This document shows, in pieces, positions 26,614 to 36,193 of a stretch of 64,000 nt of DNA. This stretch comes from an uncultured Roseobacter sp. (GTDB lineage Bacteria; Pseudomonadota; Alphaproteobacteria; Rhodobacterales; Rhodobacteraceae). The notes below the pieces were generated by a model. It ran no database searches. It saw only the letters and a list, made by a program, of their open reading frames with translations, and was not told the origin of the DNA. How positions within the stretch are numbered: the stretch's first letter is position 1; every line of letters starts with the position of its first letter. The stretch is from NCBI GenBank assembly GCA_947501635.1, contig CANMWT010000010.1, forward strand, positions 48,043 through 112,042, in the 5' to 3' direction. A program made the translations under genes and the position numbers.

Positions 26614-26844
26614 AACACCCTTGCATCACCCGAAAGCACTACAGATTTTTATTTAGACGCTATACTGAACGTTCTGAGAAGTGGTGTGTCTTGTAAGAAA
26701 CAGGTTGAAAACATTGGTGATACTTATACTACGCTAAAACGGTGGCCCCAAGAAGATCAGTGGACGCCTGAGAAGACTGCAACCAGAGCAGATTTGGTGT
26801 TTGAGATGACTGAGTTGCGTCTCGAGGCCCTTTTACTTGAGTGA
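26614..26844 (+). pseudogene. IS5-family-like transposase N-terminal relic
   Basis: An open stretch of 76 codons with no start codon. The part at about 26638-26763 reads TTDFYLDAILNVLRSGVS, then TYTTLKRWPQEDQW. This follows the IS5 pattern (…F.DA.L.VLR.G.PW…, T.Y.R..RW…..W), with the PWRDLP segment replaced by divergent sequence. It ends at a TGA after LRLEALLLE. No catalytic DDE residues follow in frame. The call rests on pattern recall only. Confidence 0.42.
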
Positions 26845-27448
26845 CATAAGGCCGTTCCAAAAAGAATGCGGAGTTCTTTACGGAAGGAAGTAAACAATGT
26901 TTACAGCTTTTTCACATTACCACGATGTTGTGCCGGTCATTTGACTGCGCGAGACTATGGATGTCAGTTTAGCCCGACGTGGCGCGCTCCGCGCCCAGTC
27001 TTTTAGCAACAGCCATCGCACAGAAATAGTTTTGCTTGCCTAGGTCTGTGACCATTTTGCGGTTTAGATAGGTTGTTATGTTAGACCCTGAAAGAAGGAG
27101 GACCTGAAATCAGTTGACCAGGATATTGTTCACCATCGCAATGGACTCCTGATTGGTGTTGAGGATTTTCGCATTAAATGATTAATGAAGTGCATAGTGA
27201 CGATCGACACCAACCACTTCTTGAAAAACGTGCTGAATTCAAAATGGGCCGGTTTTGTCAGATATGTCTAAACCCGTGAAGGATGGCTTTGCTTCGGCTG
27301 TAGCCGTAGATATCTGTTTGCAATGACTCATTGTCCAGTTTGTATTCCGTGGATTGTGATGTGACCTTGCGGTGCGTACCTTGGAAGTACCGGTCTGCCT
27401 GCGAAAGCTTCGAAAAAGCTGCACCTGCCGCAACGCCTACAGTAACAC

Positions 27449-27571
27449 ATGTTGCTCGCGCGGCTGTCGGAAAATATTCGCAAGCATGGCGTTACAGCGT
27501 CGATGTCAGACAATGAAAACTGTCGTGACAATGCCAGCTTTGAGCGGTTCTTGGAAAGCCTCAAAGCATAG
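27449..27571 (+). pseudogene. IS3-family transposase C-terminal relic
   Basis: Forty codons preceded and followed by in-frame stops. The segment GVTASMSDNENCRDNASFER followed by FLESLK matches the conserved end of the IS3 OrfB catalytic core (S-M-S-x-x-x-N-C-x-D-N-A-x-x-E-x-F-x-x-x-L-K), including the catalytic Glu. A further short match (YDNNDHRA) occurs downstream in another frame. The rest of the element is gone. Confidence 0.55.
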
Positions 27572-27815
27572 GCGACCTTACGACAACAATGACCACCGCG
27601 CCGTGCTGCTGAGATCGGTGACTTAGACCACCGAGACGAGACCTACTATGCTTGGTGACAACACTCAGTTTGGGCCGGATGACCTGCTGGCTTTCCAAGC
27701 TTAGGCTGAATTTATGGGTAACCGGAGCGTTCCAAATCGATCCTGCTAGAGCGCACGGATGCAAGTTTTCCTTGCCTTCACAGGGGTATGAGCGCTTTTC
27801 CACAAAGCAGTCTGG

Positions 27816-28331
27816 TCAGAAAAGCTCTAAGCCGTTGCCAGCTGTTTCTCTCGGAACTGCTTTCTCCGGCGGTAGCTCTTCGTCTTTTCGAATCTTCTGC
27901 AGAGCATGACCCGAAAATGGCCAGAACATGATGTGTCGGGCAGAGTTGCCACCAAGAGAATGACTTTCGCAGTGAATTCCTTCTTTTTGGAGAAAATCCA
28001 GCGTGAAATGACTGTTTAATTTCCCGATATCGCTTAACCCCTCGATCATTCTCGCGCCGCCAAATGCTTTTGCGCGAAGCCTTTCCCTGCGACCGCCAAG
28101 CTTGAGAACATCGTTGATCAGTAATTCCATCGCATTGATTCCAGCAAGGTTACAGGCGCCATTGCTTCGGTTGCTAACCGTTAACAGCATATGGTTCATT
28201 CCGCCCACATGCGCTTCGGGATCCCATAGACAACAAGATACACAAGAACCCAGAATAGTGGATATAATCAGGTCTTTTTCCCGGCCAACAGCGCGTTCGC
28301 CTTGCGATATGTGCACACGTTCCGACCTCAT
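27816..28331 (-). CDS. cheD: Chemoreceptor glutamine deamidase CheD
   Basis: A 171-residue CheD, which deamidates receptor glutamines and modulates CheC-type phosphatases. The catalytic Cys is in [13 protein letters not shown] and the His in GGMNHMLL. The conserved [11 protein letters not shown] and [16 protein letters not shown] segments follow. The start at 28331 overlaps the cheB stop as ATGA, so the longer frame is not used. The protein lies on the strand opposite to cheA-W-R-Y, on the far side of the IS debris. Confidence 0.9.
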   Translation of the reverse strand: MRSERVHISQGERAVGREKDLIISTILGSCVSCCLWDPEAHVGGMNHMLLTVSNRSNGACNLAGINAMELLINDVLKLGGRRERLRAKAFGGARMIEGLSDIGKLNSHFTLDFLQKEGIHCESHSLGGNSARHIMFWPFSGHALQKIRKDEELPPEKAVPRETAGNGLELF

Positions 28332-29473
28332 GAGGAAAGTTCCGCAGAAGATGCGCGATTTCTGGGCCGTTCGTTGCTTTGCCGTAGCGCCGCGCCGATG
28401 CAATCAATCGGCAGTTGCCTTTGCACGGCACCCAAACAAAATGCTGCACGCGGCATCCCGTATACCACACAGGTATTTTCGTCCTGCCCGTATGTTTTTG
28501 CCCCGGCTTTAGATAGTTCTAGCATGCCTTCAGCGCCATCTTTGCCCAAGCCAGTGAGTATGGCCGCACTGATGTTTTTTGCTTCGCTCACCGCTGACAA
28601 GAACAATTCGTCAACCGACGGGCAGTGCAGCGTCGGACCATCGGGTTTTGTAAAAACACACGTCCAGCCGTTCGCTGTGCGTTTGACTTTCGTATGCTGA
28701 TTGTGACCCGGGGCCAAAATGATATCGCCGCGGCATAATGTTTGGTGTTCTTTCGCAAGCTGCACATTGTGTGGAAGATACCGTTGCAGGCGTTCTGCGA
28801 AGCTTTCCAGAAAGTTGCCCGGCATGTGTTGTACAATAACAACCGGTGGCCCCTGCGGGTCGAGGTCAGGTAAAACTGTTTCCAGTGCTGACACGCCGCC
28901 GGTAGAAGCACCGATCAGTATCAGAGACCCGCGCCTGCACGGCTGTCCATACCGTTTCGTATAGTTCGTTTCGTTTTGATGTGACGTCGCCAGTGGCTTG
29001 CGTAACCGGGGCAGTTGTCCGGGCTGTGTACAAGCCGCCTGATAAACCCGTTCGCAGATGTCCTCGCTCAGGTGCTGAGTGAAACCTTCAGTCGGTTTAA
29101 GAATGCAGTCAATCGCACCAGTAGACAAAGCCCGCACCGCGGCGTCGCTGCCCCTGCTTGTCAGACTTGACAGCATGACAACCGGCATGGGTCTGGCCCG
29201 CATCAACCGCGTCAGAAACTCCAGCCCGCTCATCCCCGGCATTTCAATATCAAGGGTCAGAACATCAGCAGAATGGACGCGCAGGAAATCCCGCGCCTCA
29301 ATAGCATTGCATGCTTCGCCAACGATTTCCAACCGGGCGTCGGCGGACAATATGCTATGCAACCACGCCCGCACGACACGTGAATCGTCAATAATCAAAA
29401 CTTTCTTGCGGCGCACTCCGGTGCCGCGATTCAAGCCATTCTGATCCAAAACGCCTACTTTCAGCCTGGGCAA
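28328..29473 (-). CDS. cheB: Chemotaxis glutamate methylesterase CheB
   Basis: Receiver plus methylesterase, up to 381 residues. The receiver has [14 protein letters not shown] and the phosphoacceptor in [17 protein letters not shown]. The esterase triad is Ser in [11 protein letters not shown], His in [10 protein letters not shown] and Asp in [10 protein letters not shown]. The start is unsure: the longest frame uses TTG at 29473, and a GTG at 29416 leads directly into the receiver; neither has a strong ribosome binding site. It is the first gene of the cheB-cheD pair, and the upstream 130 bases are very AT-rich. Confidence 0.9.
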   Translation of the reverse strand: MPRLKVGVLDQNGLNRGTGVRRKKVLIIDDSRVVRAWLHSILSADARLEIVGEACNAIEARDFLRVHSADVLTLDIEMPGMSGLEFLTRLMRARPMPVVMLSSLTSRGSDAAVRALSTGAIDCILKPTEGFTQHLSEDICERVYQAACTQPGQLPRLRKPLATSHQNETNYTKRYGQPCRRGSLILIGASTGGVSALETVLPDLDPQGPPVVIVQHMPGNFLESFAERLQRYLPHNVQLAKEHQTLCRGDIILAPGHNQHTKVKRTANGWTCVFTKPDGPTLHCPSVDELFLSAVSEAKNISAAILTGLGKDGAEGMLELSKAGAKTYGQDENTCVVYGMPRAAFCLGAVQRQLPIDCIGAALRQSNERPRNRASSAELSS

Positions 29474-29607
29474 GAGTGTCGAATCCGAAATCTCCAGACA
29501 GCAGCAGTTTGGCGCAAAGTTATGAATTTGCCCTTAAAGAGCGACCACACGGTGAACAGGCGTGATTAAAAAATAATTTATTTATAACAATATAATAAGA
29601 GGCATTA

Positions 29608-30756
29608 TTAATGTTTTTCATTAGAAATAAGTTGCCGTGAAATAATGAGCCTCATTATCTCGTTTGTGCCCTCCAGAATCTGGTGGACACGCAGATCTCT
29701 GACAATCTTTTCAATGCCGTAGTCGGCTAGATAACCGTATCCGCCGTGCAACTGAAGCGCAGAGTTCGCCACATCGAACGCGGCATCAGTGACGTAGAGC
29801 TTGGCCATGGCACAAAACTTTGAAGCGTCGGGCGCTTTCGTGTCCAGTTTCCACGCGGCCTGACGCAAGAAGGTCCGCGCCGTTTGGAGCTTGACTTCCA
29901 TCTCCGCCAGTTTGAACTGAAGCGCTTGAAATGCGTTCAGGTTCTGACCGAATGCCTTGCGCTCCGCGGTATATTTCAAGGCGAGGTCAAGGGCCGTCTG
30001 GGCCCCACCCAAGGCGGAAGCCGCAATATTGAGGCGCCCGCCATCAAGCCCGGCCATTGCATATTGGAACCCCTCACCTTCGGCGCCAACAAGGTTCGCG
30101 GCCGGCGTTTTGCAGTTGTCAAACTGCACCTGTGCTGTCGGTTGCGCGCGCCAGCCCATTTTGTCTTCCAAAGCGCCGTAGGACAGGCCGTCGCTGCCTG
30201 CTTCAACCAGCATAGCGGAGATGCCTTTGGGGCCCGCGTCGCCGGTGCGGACCATGCAAAGATAGACATCCGAATAGCCGCCGCCGGAAATGAAAGCTTT
30301 GGTGCCGTTCAGAACATATCCTTCGTTGCTGCGTTCCGCCCTGGTGCGCAGAGCGGCGGCATCCGAGCCGGAGCCCGGTTCGGTCAGGCAATAGGAAAAC
30401 ACTTTTTCCATACGGCAAAGTTGGGGCAGCCACGCCACTTTCACCTCTTCAGAGGCAAAGCTGTCGATCATACCGCCGCACATGTTGTGAATCGACAAAA
30501 ACGAACCGACAGAAGGGCATGCCATGGCGAGCGCTTCGAACACCAGTGTTGCATCCAGCCGTGTCAGGCCAGATCCTCCATACGGCTCCGTCACATAAAT
30601 GCCCGCCAGACCAAGCTTGGCCACCTTTGGCCAGAGCTCCTTGGGGATGGTTCCCTGCCGTTCCCATTCGCGCGCGTAGGGAGCGATATGGTCCTGACCA
30701 AAGCCATAGGCCATATCAAAAATGGCTTCCTGTTCCTCGGAAAGTGCAAAGTCCAT
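29608..30756 (-). CDS. Acyl-CoA dehydrogenase (isobutyryl-CoA dehydrogenase-like)
   Basis: FAD-dependent acyl-CoA dehydrogenase of 382 residues. Motifs are YCLTEPGSGSDAAALRTRA (FAD/substrate loop), GTKAFISGGGYSD, AERKAFGQNLNAFQALQFKL, and QLHGGYGYLADYGIEKIVRD, with the catalytic Glu in HQILEGTNEIM. The overall pattern fits the short/branched-chain group close to isobutyryl-CoA dehydrogenase of valine catabolism. The ATG at 30756 is taken because AGAGGGACGAC precedes it. It stands alone, with an AT-rich stretch after its end. Confidence 0.88.
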   Translation of the reverse strand: MDFALSEEQEAIFDMAYGFGQDHIAPYAREWERQGTIPKELWPKVAKLGLAGIYVTEPYGGSGLTRLDATLVFEALAMACPSVGSFLSIHNMCGGMIDSFASEEVKVAWLPQLCRMEKVFSYCLTEPGSGSDAAALRTRAERSNEGYVLNGTKAFISGGGYSDVYLCMVRTGDAGPKGISAMLVEAGSDGLSYGALEDKMGWRAQPTAQVQFDNCKTPAANLVGAEGEGFQYAMAGLDGGRLNIAASALGGAQTALDLALKYTAERKAFGQNLNAFQALQFKLAEMEVKLQTARTFLRQAAWKLDTKAPDASKFCAMAKLYVTDAAFDVANSALQLHGGYGYLADYGIEKIVRDLRVHQILEGTNEIMRLIISRQLISNEKH

Positions 30757-30843
30757 GTCGTCCCTCTTTGACAAAAGAATGCGCGTTTGCCGGCGTTCGG
30801 CAGATACAGGGATAGCATTCCCACGCCGGGCCGCAAGGCCAAG

Positions 30844-31893
30844 TCAGTATCCGGTCATTTCCAGATATCCCCGGCCGCTGTGACTGCCAAGGATGGTTAC
30901 CGGGCCCTCCCAATAGGGAACTGAGGTGTCCATCCATGCCTGCGGGTTCAATGCCGTTACGGTGACGTCTACGCCCTGCTCTGGCAGCTTGACGCGCCAG
31001 CCGGTTGGCACATCCCGCCCCGCGACCGCGCTGCGCTGCATAGCTGTGGCTTCAAAGGCGCCGTCTGGATAGGCGATGGTTTGACCGTCCGGTGTGATCC
31101 AGGTGGCTTGTGTGTAATCTCCGCCGTCGCTGTCATGCAGCACAAAGCCCATCATCCGTGCACCGTCATCAAACACCATGGAGAACCAGTCCCAGCTGAC
31201 CTGAGTGGCTGCCAACGGCTGCGAGGCCCACTCGCGGTCCAACCACGCGGTGCCCGTAACGGCGACAGGGCCCTCCGGCAAGATCAATGTACCGCTAACT
31301 TTATAAAAAGGCTGGGAATAATAGTAACTCGCGCGGCCACTGTCGGATTTTTGAGAATAACCGTTTTCGCCATGAAACACCAACGGGCCCTGCGCTGTCA
31401 GCGAGACTTCATAGGCAAAATCCTCCCCGCTTGCGGTTAGGGTCACAGCGTCCAGCGTTTCGCCTGTCATCTGCCAGTCGTCGATCCAGGCGTCGAACGG
31501 GGCAGCAGTGACGCCAGCCTGACCGATGCCGCCGCGCGACAGGCGCTCGGCCACGAAATGTGCGTCGGGCGTGGTGACTGCCGCGTGCCCCATCCAGATT
31601 TGCGGGCTGGACCAAGTCGGGTTGCTTTCCGGTGCCAGTGCAGACCGGAAAAGCGTCCACTGCAAGCCCAGATCGCGGCCAGCGTCATCCTTCAGATTGG
31701 CCGTGAGGTACCACCATTCAATCTGGAAATCCGGATGCGCGCCGTGATCTTTGGGGAAATCGAATGTATACCCTCGCTGTGGTTCGCTGAAACCCTCAGC
31801 GGTGCGCCCGAGGTTTGCAAACCCTTGCGCTTGGGCCGTATTGCCCAGCGTGATGACTGCAAATACAAAAAATATCAATATTTTAGCGTTCAT
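30844..31893 (-). CDS. AttH-type lipocalin-like / CrtC-fold periplasmic protein
   Basis: A 349-residue exported protein (signal peptide MNAKILIFFVFAVITLGNTAQA) with the AttH/hydroxyneurosporene synthase-like fold: DFQIEWWYLTANLKDDAGRD near the N-terminus, GTAWLDREWASQPLAATQ and SWDWFSMVFDDGARMMGFVL in the middle. The start at 31893 overlaps the permease gene by 11 bases. It is the last of three genes with an FtsX-type permease and an ATPase, the AttEFGH arrangement. It may bind or modify a hydrophobic compound handled by the transporter; the substrate is unknown. Confidence 0.82.
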   Translation of the reverse strand: MNAKILIFFVFAVITLGNTAQAQGFANLGRTAEGFSEPQRGYTFDFPKDHGAHPDFQIEWWYLTANLKDDAGRDLGLQWTLFRSALAPESNPTWSSPQIWMGHAAVTTPDAHFVAERLSRGGIGQAGVTAAPFDAWIDDWQMTGETLDAVTLTASGEDFAYEVSLTAQGPLVFHGENGYSQKSDSGRASYYYSQPFYKVSGTLILPEGPVAVTGTAWLDREWASQPLAATQVSWDWFSMVFDDGARMMGFVLHDSDGGDYTQATWITPDGQTIAYPDGAFEATAMQRSAVAGRDVPTGWRVKLPEQGVDVTVTALNPQAWMDTSVPYWEGPVTILGSHSGRGYLEMTGY

Positions 31894-34258
31894 TGCTAAA
31901 CACCTTGAGCAAGCTTTGCGTGTCTGTGCGCGCAAGGCGAATGGCCGGCCACAGGGCTGCGAGCAATGCGGCGATCAGGGCGAGGACGGTCAGGCGCATA
32001 TAGTCGATCGGGAATACGTACATGGGCAATCGCCATCCGAAAGCTTCGACGTTCACAATCGCGAGAAGCACCCAAGCGAGGATCAAGCCCACCGGCAAGG
32101 CCAGAGCTGTGGTCATCGCGGCAAGGCAGATCGCGCGCAGCAGTTCCAACCGCGAGAGTGCGGCGCGTGTCAGCCCAAGCGCCCAGACAGGTGCCAGTTG
32201 CGGCAGGCGCATCGTTGCAAGTGTCAGAAGGCTGATGAATATCGCCAGTCCTGCGACCGACAGCGTCAAAATGTTAAGCGCACCCGTCACGGCAAAGGTA
32301 CGTTCAAACACCTGAAGAGAAAAAGCCTTTAATTCACTTTGGTTTACAACCTGATCTTCGTTTAGATCAAATGCGGTGTTGAGCGCCTCTGTGATCTCTG
32401 CCGCCGCGTTGGTGCGCAAGCCAAAGCGTAGCCTGTCCGCCTCAGGATACCTTTGGACAAAGACGTCCGCGCTCAGGATGATTTGACCAACCGCATTGCC
32501 GTAATCGCTGTAGATGCCCAGCAGCCGGTCGCCTGATGGCAAGGTGTCACCTAACGTCCAACCCTGACGTCTGGCCAGTTGTTCGTTCACAAGCGCACCG
32601 TCTCCCGCTGCCAATGCGTCCCAAACGTCTGGCTCTGCGTCGATAAGTGGCCAGTTTGTCCGGTAAGTGCTGTGGTCGATAATGCCGTAAACCTCTGCCG
32701 GCAGACCTCCCACGCGGCTTTGTGCCGACATGATTGGCAAGATCGCATCGACCCTGTCGCGCAAGAATGCGGTTATCTCCTGCGCCTCTTCGGTTGTGGT
32801 CGCGGAGAGGTAAATTTCTGATGAAAGGCGCTGATCCAAATAGTCGGTAAAGGTTAGCCGAAAGCTTGAAACCATTGTAGATACGCCAATATTTGCCGCC
32901 ATCGCCAGCAAAAGCGCCATCAGTGCCATGGAGAGGCCAGGCAGTTGTTGGCGGCTGTCTGCCCAAAACCACTGGACCAGCGCTGACCTGCTCTGCCCTT
33001 GTGCCAAGCAAAGGGCGCGGTCCAGCAACCATGGCAACGCGAATGCTGCTCCGACGAGTAAACACGCCAGCAGGGCAAAGCCCGCCAGCAAACCGCTTGC
33101 CACTGTCTGGATGCCGATGCCAAGGGCGAAAAGTCCCACCGCGGTGATGGCCAGCCCGCGTGCAGCCCGAGATGTGCCGATGCGCATGGCGCGGGGATGA
33201 TTGAACGACAAGACAGGCATGCGCGCGAGTTTGTAGATCGCAGCACAGGCGGCGACAGCTGTGCCGCCGAAGGCCATCGCCATCCCCGACAGCCACCATG
33301 ACGTGCGCAGTTGCAGCTGTCCCGCGACGTCAGCGCCATACAAGCCGCGCAGCGTCGCCGCCACATCCGGCAGCAGAGCCGCCGCGATAACATACCCCAG
33401 CCCAACCCCTGCAAGCCCCGCCAGCCCCGCAAAGACACTCAACTCCAGAGCAAGCATTATGACCAGAGTTCGCAGCGAGATGCCCAAGGCTCGCAGGGTC
33501 CGGAACATGCTGCGACGCTGCTCAAACGCGAGGCCCACAGCGCCGTAAACGATGAAAATACCAACGGCAAAGGACAAAAGCCCAAAGGCGGTGAGGTTCA
33601 GGTGAAAGCTTTGGGTCAGCCGCGCGACATCGGCCTGCACATCTGTGCGCGCCACACGAAAATCCCTGGGTAAAGGCTTTTGATTTATGGGTTTTTGGGG
33701 ATTGAGTAGCAGACGCCTTATCTCGCCTTGTGAGGCCAGAAGCCTGTCGGCGGCAGCGATATCCATCAAAAGGTTGCCACGCGGACGGGTGCGGTCGGCG
33801 CGCACCTGCATGTCGGTCAAGGTCAAAAGTGTGACGTCGTCAGGATGCGCAAGCACAACGGGGCGCGCACCGACCATATCCACCAGGCCGTCGCCCTCCT
33901 GAAGCCGCTCTGGCAGTGCTGCAGGGAAGGTCAGCGGCTCGATGCCCACGATGCGGAACCGGTGTCCGTCAAGCTCGGTTTCCCCTTCCAGAACGGGGCT
34001 TACAAGCCAGCCGAGGCGGCGCAAGGCGACATAGTCCTCCACGGTAAACGAACTGCCGTCAGATTTGAGGACGCGCGCGACATCGCCTGCGTCCAGAACA
34101 TCCGCAGCCGAGGCATAGCTCGCGCGGGCTTCTGCGTTAATCGCCTGCACGCCTGACCACAGCGCAGTCGAGAGCGCAAGCCCAGCGAGAAGCATCGCCA
34201 GTTGCCATGGGTTGCGCATCCAGTAGGACCAGAATGCAGAGGCGCTGACGCGGGTCAT
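31883..34258 (-). CDS. FtsX/MacB-type ABC permease (AttFG-like)
   Basis: A 791-residue membrane protein with two FtsX-like halves: an N-terminal membrane segment (LAMLLAGLALSTALWSG), a periplasmic domain, a block of membrane segments near residues 240-400 (ALELSVFAGLAGLAGVGLGY), a second periplasmic domain (about 440-640) and three terminal segments. This is the fused form of the LolCE/AttFG exporter. It overlaps the ATPase gene by 4 bases and the AttH gene by 11. Such systems usually move lipoproteins or peptides outwards and are not importers. Confidence 0.85.
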   Translation of the reverse strand: MTRVSASAFWSYWMRNPWQLAMLLAGLALSTALWSGVQAINAEARASYASAADVLDAGDVARVLKSDGSSFTVEDYVALRRLGWLVSPVLEGETELDGHRFRIVGIEPLTFPAALPERLQEGDGLVDMVGARPVVLAHPDDVTLLTLTDMQVRADRTRPRGNLLMDIAAADRLLASQGEIRRLLLNPQKPINQKPLPRDFRVARTDVQADVARLTQSFHLNLTAFGLLSFAVGIFIVYGAVGLAFEQRRSMFRTLRALGISLRTLVIMLALELSVFAGLAGLAGVGLGYVIAAALLPDVAATLRGLYGADVAGQLQLRTSWWLSGMAMAFGGTAVAACAAIYKLARMPVLSFNHPRAMRIGTSRAARGLAITAVGLFALGIGIQTVASGLLAGFALLACLLVGAAFALPWLLDRALCLAQGQSRSALVQWFWADSRQQLPGLSMALMALLLAMAANIGVSTMVSSFRLTFTDYLDQRLSSEIYLSATTTEEAQEITAFLRDRVDAILPIMSAQSRVGGLPAEVYGIIDHSTYRTNWPLIDAEPDVWDALAAGDGALVNEQLARRQGWTLGDTLPSGDRLLGIYSDYGNAVGQIILSADVFVQRYPEADRLRFGLRTNAAAEITEALNTAFDLNEDQVVNQSELKAFSLQVFERTFAVTGALNILTLSVAGLAIFISLLTLATMRLPQLAPVWALGLTRAALSRLELLRAICLAAMTTALALPVGLILAWVLLAIVNVEAFGWRLPMYVFPIDYMRLTVLALIAALLAALWPAIRLARTDTQSLLKVFSNER

Positions 34259-34935
34259 TCTGTGGCCGTTTCCGACCGTTCCCGCAACACGCCGCGCGAC
34301 AGCACCATCCGCCGCGACATCCGCGCGGCCTGCCTCGGCGAATGGGTCACCATCAAGACGGCCGCACCGGCCTGCTCTGCACTTTCCAGCATGAGCTTTA
34401 GCACGTTATCCGCTGTTTCTTCGTCTAAATTTCCTGTTGGCTCGTCTGCAAGTATCAGCTTGGGCCTTGCGGCAAGTGTGCGGGCAATGGCAACACGTTG
34501 CTGTTGCCCGCCCGAAAGTGCTTCGGGATATTTGTCGAGATGTTCGGCCAGTCCGATCCTTTCCGCCAGCAGCTGCGCCCAATCGGGATCATGCCGCCCG
34601 CCCAGCTTGGCGTGGAAGTCGATGTTGGCGCGTGCGGTCAGGCTGGGTATCAGGTTGAACTGCTGGAAAATGATCCCCACCGTGGAGCGTCGCAGCGCGG
34701 CGCGCTCAGCATCGCGCATCTTGGCGAGTTCGGCACCGTCCAGTATGATGCTGCCCCCTGAGGTTTTATCCAGGCCGGCGACGAGATGCAGGATCGTGCT
34801 TTTACCGCTGCCGGACTCGCCTTCAAGCGCCAGCGTTTCTGCTGCGGCAAGCGACAGGTTGACGTCGCGCAGCACCTCTACTGCGGTTCCCGCCGATCCA
34901 TAGCTTTTTGCCAGATTTGAAACTTGTAGCAGCAC
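34255..34935 (-). CDS. ABC transporter ATPase of the AttE/LolD type
   Basis: A 226-residue ATPase. Walker A LEGESGSGKSTILHL, Q-loop GIIFQQFNLIPSL, signature LSGGQQQRVAIARTL, Walker B LILADEPTGNLDEET and the H-loop MVTHSPRQA are all intact. It is a MacB/LolD-group protein and pairs with the permease next to it (ATGA overlap). It probably heads the three-gene operon; the gene before it, for a FAD protein, ends 71 bases away. Confidence 0.9.
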   Translation of the reverse strand: MLLQVSNLAKSYGSAGTAVEVLRDVNLSLAAAETLALEGESGSGKSTILHLVAGLDKTSGGSIILDGAELAKMRDAERAALRRSTVGIIFQQFNLIPSLTARANIDFHAKLGGRHDPDWAQLLAERIGLAEHLDKYPEALSGGQQQRVAIARTLAARPKLILADEPTGNLDEETADNVLKLMLESAEQAGAAVLMVTHSPRQAARMSRRMVLSRGVLRERSETATE

Positions 34936-35006
34936 TGCGCCCTCGGTACATCACGGGTTCTGCCTTCCAACCCTATTGTTTAACTGCACGCCGCAGTATT
35001 TTGTTA

Positions 35007-35990
35007 TCAAATATTTTTGCACATTTCTGCAGCAAGAGCTTCGGCACTTTCAAACCCTGCTTCCACCCGGCCTGCACCGCACCAGTCCCCCGCGGCGGCA
35101 AGACCGTTTGTCCTGTCCAACAGATAGGGTTTCGCAGGTGTTTTGTCCACTTTCGCGAAACGCCATTTATGAAGGCTGATGTAGGTAGCTTTTTCCCCCG
35201 CGATACCGGTCACGTCCCGCAGTGTCTTCAGCAGTGCATCCTGCACTTCACCGGAAGGGTCTTCCATATGCGTCTCCGCCCAGAGATTAGACGATTGGCA
35301 CATGAGGCTAGATGCATCTGCCCGTCCCGGTTTGGTGTGATTGACCGCTACCCAGGAAAGGGGGCTGTCATGCACCACTGCGGCGTCCCAGCCCAGATCC
35401 GACAGGTCAAGCCCGCCCAGCATCAGGCTGTAACACCCCAGCATCTGCGCCTTGGCCAAAGGTGTCGTCTCTTGAAAGCAATCGGGCATCAGGCGTAGTG
35501 TCTGTTCTGCCGGAGCAGTTGAAACGACCCAGTCAAAGTCGCCGCAGGGCTCTCCGGCTTCGCTGGTGAGTGTCCAGCGCCCCGCCGGCGTCTTTGCAAA
35601 CTGCGCGATACGTGTTTGCAAAGCGATGTCCAAGCCCTCCGCCATCGCCTTGCAAAGCGCGTTCATCCCGGGCACGGCGACAAATCGGGGGGCCGTCCAG
35701 ACCGGGGTTGCGCCACCCTGCCCCAATGACGTCAGACGCGGCTTCCATGCGGCGACGCGACCTGCTGCGATATGCGGCGCCAACATTTCTTTGAAAGCCT
35801 TGCTATGCGCTGTGAAATACTGCGCGCCATGGTCGAACTGAAAACCCTCTGCTCGGCGGGTCGACATCCGGCCACCGATTCCACGCGATTTTTCGAACAG
35901 CTTTACATCTGCAACTGCCGACAGACGTGATCCAAGATGCACACCTGTGATACCCGCACCAATGATCGCAATTCTCGTTCTTTTCGTCAT
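35007..35990 (-). CDS. FAD-dependent amine-oxidase-like protein (renalase-like)
   Basis: A 327-residue flavoprotein. The N-terminal dinucleotide motif IAIIGAGITGVHLGSRL is followed by LFEKSRGIGGRMSTRR and FDHGAQYFTAHS, a pattern typical of renalase-like and MnmC-unrelated 'FAD-dependent oxidoreductase' proteins. GLAAAGDWCGAGRVEAGFES near the C-terminus is the conserved FAD-end motif. The start at 35990 is preferred because the fold starts there. The substrate is unknown; renalases oxidise aberrant NAD(P)H isomers, which is one possible role. Confidence 0.8.
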   Translation of the reverse strand: MTKRTRIAIIGAGITGVHLGSRLSAVADVKLFEKSRGIGGRMSTRRAEGFQFDHGAQYFTAHSKAFKEMLAPHIAAGRVAAWKPRLTSLGQGGATPVWTAPRFVAVPGMNALCKAMAEGLDIALQTRIAQFAKTPAGRWTLTSEAGEPCGDFDWVVSTAPAEQTLRLMPDCFQETTPLAKAQMLGCYSLMLGGLDLSDLGWDAAVVHDSPLSWVAVNHTKPGRADASSLMCQSSNLWAETHMEDPSGEVQDALLKTLRDVTGIAGEKATYISLHKWRFAKVDKTPAKPYLLDRTNGLAAAGDWCGAGRVEAGFESAEALAAEMCKNI

Positions 35991-36193
35991 GAAACTGCTA
36001 CTCCCGCCTGAGGAGCCATCTAGGGCGTGACTTGCTGTCCGCCACCGTTCTTTTGCAACAGTCCCAAAGGTTTCTGCGCAAGGGTTATGCGAATGGCACG
36101 ATGACACAGTGACAGGTCAGACAGTCCTGTCGCCAACGCCCCTGTCCCAGTCACCCCGTCAAAACACGGACCGCCACGAATGCTGGCAACTGG

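Larger units (their letters stand above)
26084..27815. other. Gene-poor 1.7-kb region of decayed insertion sequences inside the che locus
   Basis: Between the last rightward che gene and cheD (read leftward) no intact gene is seen. The stretch is AT-richer than the flanks, with short frames broken by stops. Two fragments are recognisable as transposase relics on the plus strand: IS5-like at about 26614-26844 and IS3-like at 27449-27571. The sequence around 26550-26575 (GGGCCCTGTCGCAGAGC) resembles an IS end but its mate was not found. Confidence 0.65.
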
